A DNA stretch of 64,000 nt from Saururus chinensis (taxonomy: Eukaryota; Streptophyta; Magnoliopsida; Piperales; Saururaceae), in NCBI GenBank assembly GCA_035235625.1, contig CP141148.1, positions 20,771,057 to 20,835,056 of the forward strand, read 5' to 3'. Under the pieces are notes generated by a model that searched no databases, was not told where the DNA came from, and saw only the letters and a list, made by a program, of their open reading frames with translations. Below are positions 60,729 to 64,000 of the stretch, one piece after another; position 1 is the stretch's first letter; every line of letters starts with the position of its first letter. The position numbers were made by a program, and so were the translations under genes.

Positions 60729-63379
60729 GAATTACACTATGCAAGTTATACATTATGATGCAGGTTTAGGTGATGTGTATGTGTGATCAGAAAATAATAT
60801 ATCTTGTCAATCATTGATCTAAATTGTTATATTACTATATCGTCGTGTTTTTGATAATTATAGATAGTAAAACTATTGCTGAGTTTGTTAAACTCACCCC
60901 TCTTTCTTGTGCTTTAGGGCTGCGTGGCGTGACATGCAGATGGACATGATCCTCTCTATGAGGAAAGGTCGGAGATGACTTGGGAGTAGACGTGGAGACC
61001 TCTTATGTTGCTTGTTTTCTTTGATTTTTGCTATTATGTTAGAACCTATGTGTGTAGCTCTCATTTTGGATTGTGCTACATTATACATTTGGGTTGTTCG
61101 AGACATATTTTGGAGCCTAGAGTGGGCTATGGATTAATTTAGTATGTGAGTTTGAGATTTTAGTTTATCTTAGAGTTAAAGTAACTCTTTTAATTCTACT
61201 TATTTACTCTTGCTCAAAGTGGTGCGTATACTCCGTAATTTTGTTAGATCGCCCGTGATTAGGGCATAAGTCTTCTGCTAAATCGTTTTTCAATCTCCTT
61301 GTCGCCCCCATGCGCTTGACTGGCCCCTGGACCAGGTTCGGCTCGGGTCGAGCAGTGCCGGGGCGTGACAATTCTGCTGCCACTGACATCGACTAGCGGA
61401 CAACCACGATGCCGGCTTGACCCAACGATGGTAATGGGCCACCATTCTAGGCCTCCCTTGCACGCCTTCTACCCAAACCAGACGCCCCCAAGCTTAAGAG
61501 TACATGGCCACCCATACAATGGTTTGGTTGTGGGTAGTGATTAGAAATATTGCCGCCTTTGTCGGCCACCTAACTCAGGCCCTTAGTGCCTTTAACTTTT
61601 GTTTAGGGGACCGCCATTGGCAAACCCCACCCCTTTTGTGACCGACCACCCTAACCCCTAAAAGACTATCCTTTTTAGGGTTTAGCTGTGATAGCACATG
61701 CATATGTTGTCAAATAGCTGATCTCGTCTGTGATTAGTCTGATCGTGCTCCCATTGGCTTGAGTTGCATGGGAAGGACCGACAACATGCCCCTTTGGCTA
61801 TCCTTTTGCCACATGCGCTTGTGGTTGCGTGTGTAGATTAAGTTAAGGGCACCGCCCTTGCAGCATTTGATGATTGACCGATACCACCACTAGTCAAATA
61901 TGACTGTCAAAGCTCTCCTATGCCTCTCCTATATCCATGAGTACATAACCAAGGCCTCCGCCCTTTTGTGAGACTATGATAATGAAAAATTGTTGTAGTT
62001 GCATGTCATATGTGGCCGATTTTAACATCTTGTCACCAACAAAGTGTTTTTAACTGTTGGCCGACCTCCAAACAGTCACTCCCCATTTTGTGGTCTCTTT
62101 TGTCATTTCTAGTGGCACGACCTTGTGCCTTGCCGCCTTAGTATGCCCAATCTTTTACTTCAACCTTACCGAGATTAATTTCAGCATCTCTAAAAATTCT
62201 TGGGACAATAAGTCTCTCAGTGCAATACTTTTTATCGATGATTCCGCCCTCAATGCTACCATAAGTAGTGTGCTCACCATCAAATTCGCGTAGATTACGA
62301 GGTAGGGGACCTTCAACTCGTAGTTTCATGATAGCATGCTTTGATTGTGTAGTAGCATGTTAGGAGTTTATATCTTAATGCTTTGCATGATAAATGTTGA
62401 TTAAGTGAGCATGTTTTATGTATGTAAATTATGGGCATGTTAATGAAGACTAAGGGTACGTTAGTAATTTGTTATGAATTATATGCATGAAGATTCAAGG
62501 TCCGAAGCATCTTTGGGAATTGTGAATAGGTGAGAGTGGACAACATAATTGTATACGCATAATGCAGATGATATGAATTGTAATGGAAGAATAATGAGTA
62601 AGGGTTTCCTAATTGAATTTAGGTTTGAACGGTTTCAGTTGTGAAGTTCGAGTAAGATGATTTGGTTTAAGGGCGATGCAAGGCAATAAGTATATGATGG
62701 TAAGAGAGTTAGTATGGAATTCAAGTTTGACAAGTAAGGTTATGCCGAGATTCGTAAGATTGTAAGTGTAAGGGTGGGGGATGAGCTAAGTAAAGAATGC
62801 TACTTTTGTGGATTAGAGCTTCAAAACTGGTGCATTTCTAGCTTTATTGGCTGAAGAATGTAAGATAGAAGTGGTTCTGAGCATAATTATACATGCATAA
62901 GTTACTTAATATGAACTTAAATTGTAAGTAGCCCTAATTTAATAATATTGTGAGTTTGAGACTAAGGGTTTCAACGAATTAAGTTTCATTTTTGAGCCAG
63001 TCGATAAGTAATTGACTGAGCGTCCTTCTTGGTCTAACCATGGTGTTATCCTGCAGGATTTGATCTTGGTGTTTTATTTCGGCCTAGATGTTTGATACTC
63101 TATTACAAGTGCTGTAATTTTTCGCCCTTCGTGGGTACTGTATGTATTTCTGCCTACAGATGGCACCATATGTTCCACACAAGAGTGGCATTGTAAGATT
63201 CCTGCTCAAGAGTGACACCTATGTTTTCTCCCTTAGTTGGCACCCATGAGCATAGGTGTGCCTTGCCTTCGAAAAAGTCCATGGCGTCTAGTTGCTCCCC
63301 GAAGATTAAGGTGACGCCCCAATGGCATTCCCTTCCTTTCCAACGTTGGAGCTTATTAATTGTAATGTGCTTTAGCTGT

Positions 63380-63680
63380 TGGTAGTATGTGTATGACAGT
63401 AAGAGTAAGTTATATGTATCAGAGTTTGAGTAAGTACTAGGTGTAAGATTTAGAGTAAGTGTAAGTGTGGGCTTCTGAGGAAGACAGTAAGAGTACGTTC
63501 ATAAGTAAAGAGTAGGATTGTACGAGTAAGGTCATACAAGTAAGTTTGTACGAATATGGTTATACAAGTATGTATATGTTGTAAGTGTAAATGTATGATT
63601 GTACAAGTAAGTTGGTAGGACTCTCATTCAGAGTGTAAGTGTAAGAGTACGACGTAAGAGTAAGTGTAAGTTCAGTTAGT
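63380..63680. repeat. Minisatellite-like 'gtaagagtaagt' zone
   Basis: Irregular repeats of 'gtaagagtaag' and 'tacgagtaaggtcata'. It is the counterpart, in inverse orientation, of the repeat zone at 22430-23005 in LTR L. Confidence 0.65.
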
Positions 63681-64000
63681 ATGATAATTTATGTGTGAGA
63701 CCCTATTTATATTTTGTATCTTGCTTGCTTCATGTGTGGCTGCATGAATGCATCTATGTATGAACTTACGAAGTTCATTAATTTATTTCTCCTATTGGGT
63801 ATTTTCTTTCTGAGTATGAACATAATCACTTACCCTATTTTCAGCGCCTTCAACTGGAGGCTTTTGCAGGTTGATCGATAGTTTTTTTAGACTGGTCTAT
63901 TCCCCGTGGTGGATTGTTTTTCTTCAACCTTGAGTACAATAGACTTGTGTGAGGTTATGTGGATTTTTGTGTTATGATCTCATGTATTGATTAAGGTGAG

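Larger units (their letters stand above)
58115..61370 (+). mobile_element. LTR 'H' nested in LTR G
   Basis: It ends GCCGGGGCGTGACA at 61370, a clear LTR-type terminus, after which sequence attributable to LTR G resumes. The best start is TGTAAGGACTCTC at 58115. Flanks GTTTT and ATTCT agree at only three of five bases, so the left boundary is tentative. 3256 bp, no coding region. Confidence 0.5.
57445..64000 (+). mobile_element. Long LTR 'G', second copy of LTR L (runs off the window)
   Basis: It starts TGTAACATCCCTG. The reverse complement of LTR L aligns with it in order: the start block, 'gtattcgtattt...agagtcggga', then, after the insertion at 58115-61370, the 'agagtggcattg' stretch near 63180, 'aaggtgacgccccaatggcatt' near 63310, the 'agtaagagtaagt' minisatellite near 63400-63670, and 'ctgagtatgaacataatcact'. 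By comparison with L about 350-450 bp remain beyond 64000. No coding region. Confidence 0.75.

Noticed and set aside
60460-60786. 108-codon ORF with a 19-residue peptide repeat
   Set aside because: It arises from the 57-bp tandem repeat inside LTR H; no other evidence of coding.
1-64000. tRNA, rRNA or other structured RNA genes
   Set aside because: I looked for tRNA-like cloverleaf boxes and rRNA-like conserved blocks by eye and found none I could support.

Overview
The window is nuclear DNA of a flowering plant with a large, repeat-rich genome. It is AT-rich, has almost no long open reading frames, and carries plant-type transposable elements: Copia and probable Ty3/gypsy LTRs, CACTA, hAT, an RTE-like LINE, and Harbinger-like and Stowaway-like MITEs. 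Its one intact gene belongs to the plant FAR1/MULE-derived family. The species cannot be named from the sequence.

Region 1 (1-35.5 kb) is a nest of retroelements. The left edge holds two inverted copies of one LTR separated by 15 bp. From about 3.4 to 35.5 kb lies what I read as the wreck of one Copia element on the minus strand: 3' LTR near 3.4-4.6 kb, gag remnant at 32.1-34.1 kb, probable 5' LTR at 34.15-35.5 kb. It has been split by later insertions. Most are single LTRs, and several have target-site duplications (TSDs) that can be read directly: 4695-6205 (TTGAC), 12251-15862 (GTACA), 18382-21415 (GTCAT), 19364-21025 (ATTAT) and 21833-26311 (GAAAA). A CACTA element (26428-32078, TSD AGT) sits in the same wreck and was itself hit by another LTR. 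Nesting gives relative ages: Copia wreck, then LTR J, then inserts I, K and L, then A inside I and F inside K.

Region 2 (35.5-42.4 kb) has no intact gene. It holds a diverged tandem duplication and two adjacent, broken LINE fragments on the minus strand.

Region 3 (42.4-52.7 kb, minus strand) holds the best gene. I assemble three coding exons, all joined in phase 0: a GC-rich first exon (52688-52215), an exon with a FAR1-type DNA-binding domain (50360-49707), and a large exon (44522-42447) with a second FAR1 domain, a MULE transposase-like domain with an altered catalytic triad, a SWIM-like remnant and a CCHC knuckle. The two FAR1 exons align without gaps from their first base, as expected from exon duplication. 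The predicted product is 1067 residues, or slightly shorter if a 77-nt terminal intron is removed. Related MITEs lie in intron 1 and just upstream of the start codon.

Region 4 (53.3-64 kb) carries a decayed hAT transposase, two adjacent Stowaway-like MITEs, and a second, plus-strand copy of the long LTR seen at 21.8-26.3 kb. That copy is interrupted by another LTR and runs off the window.
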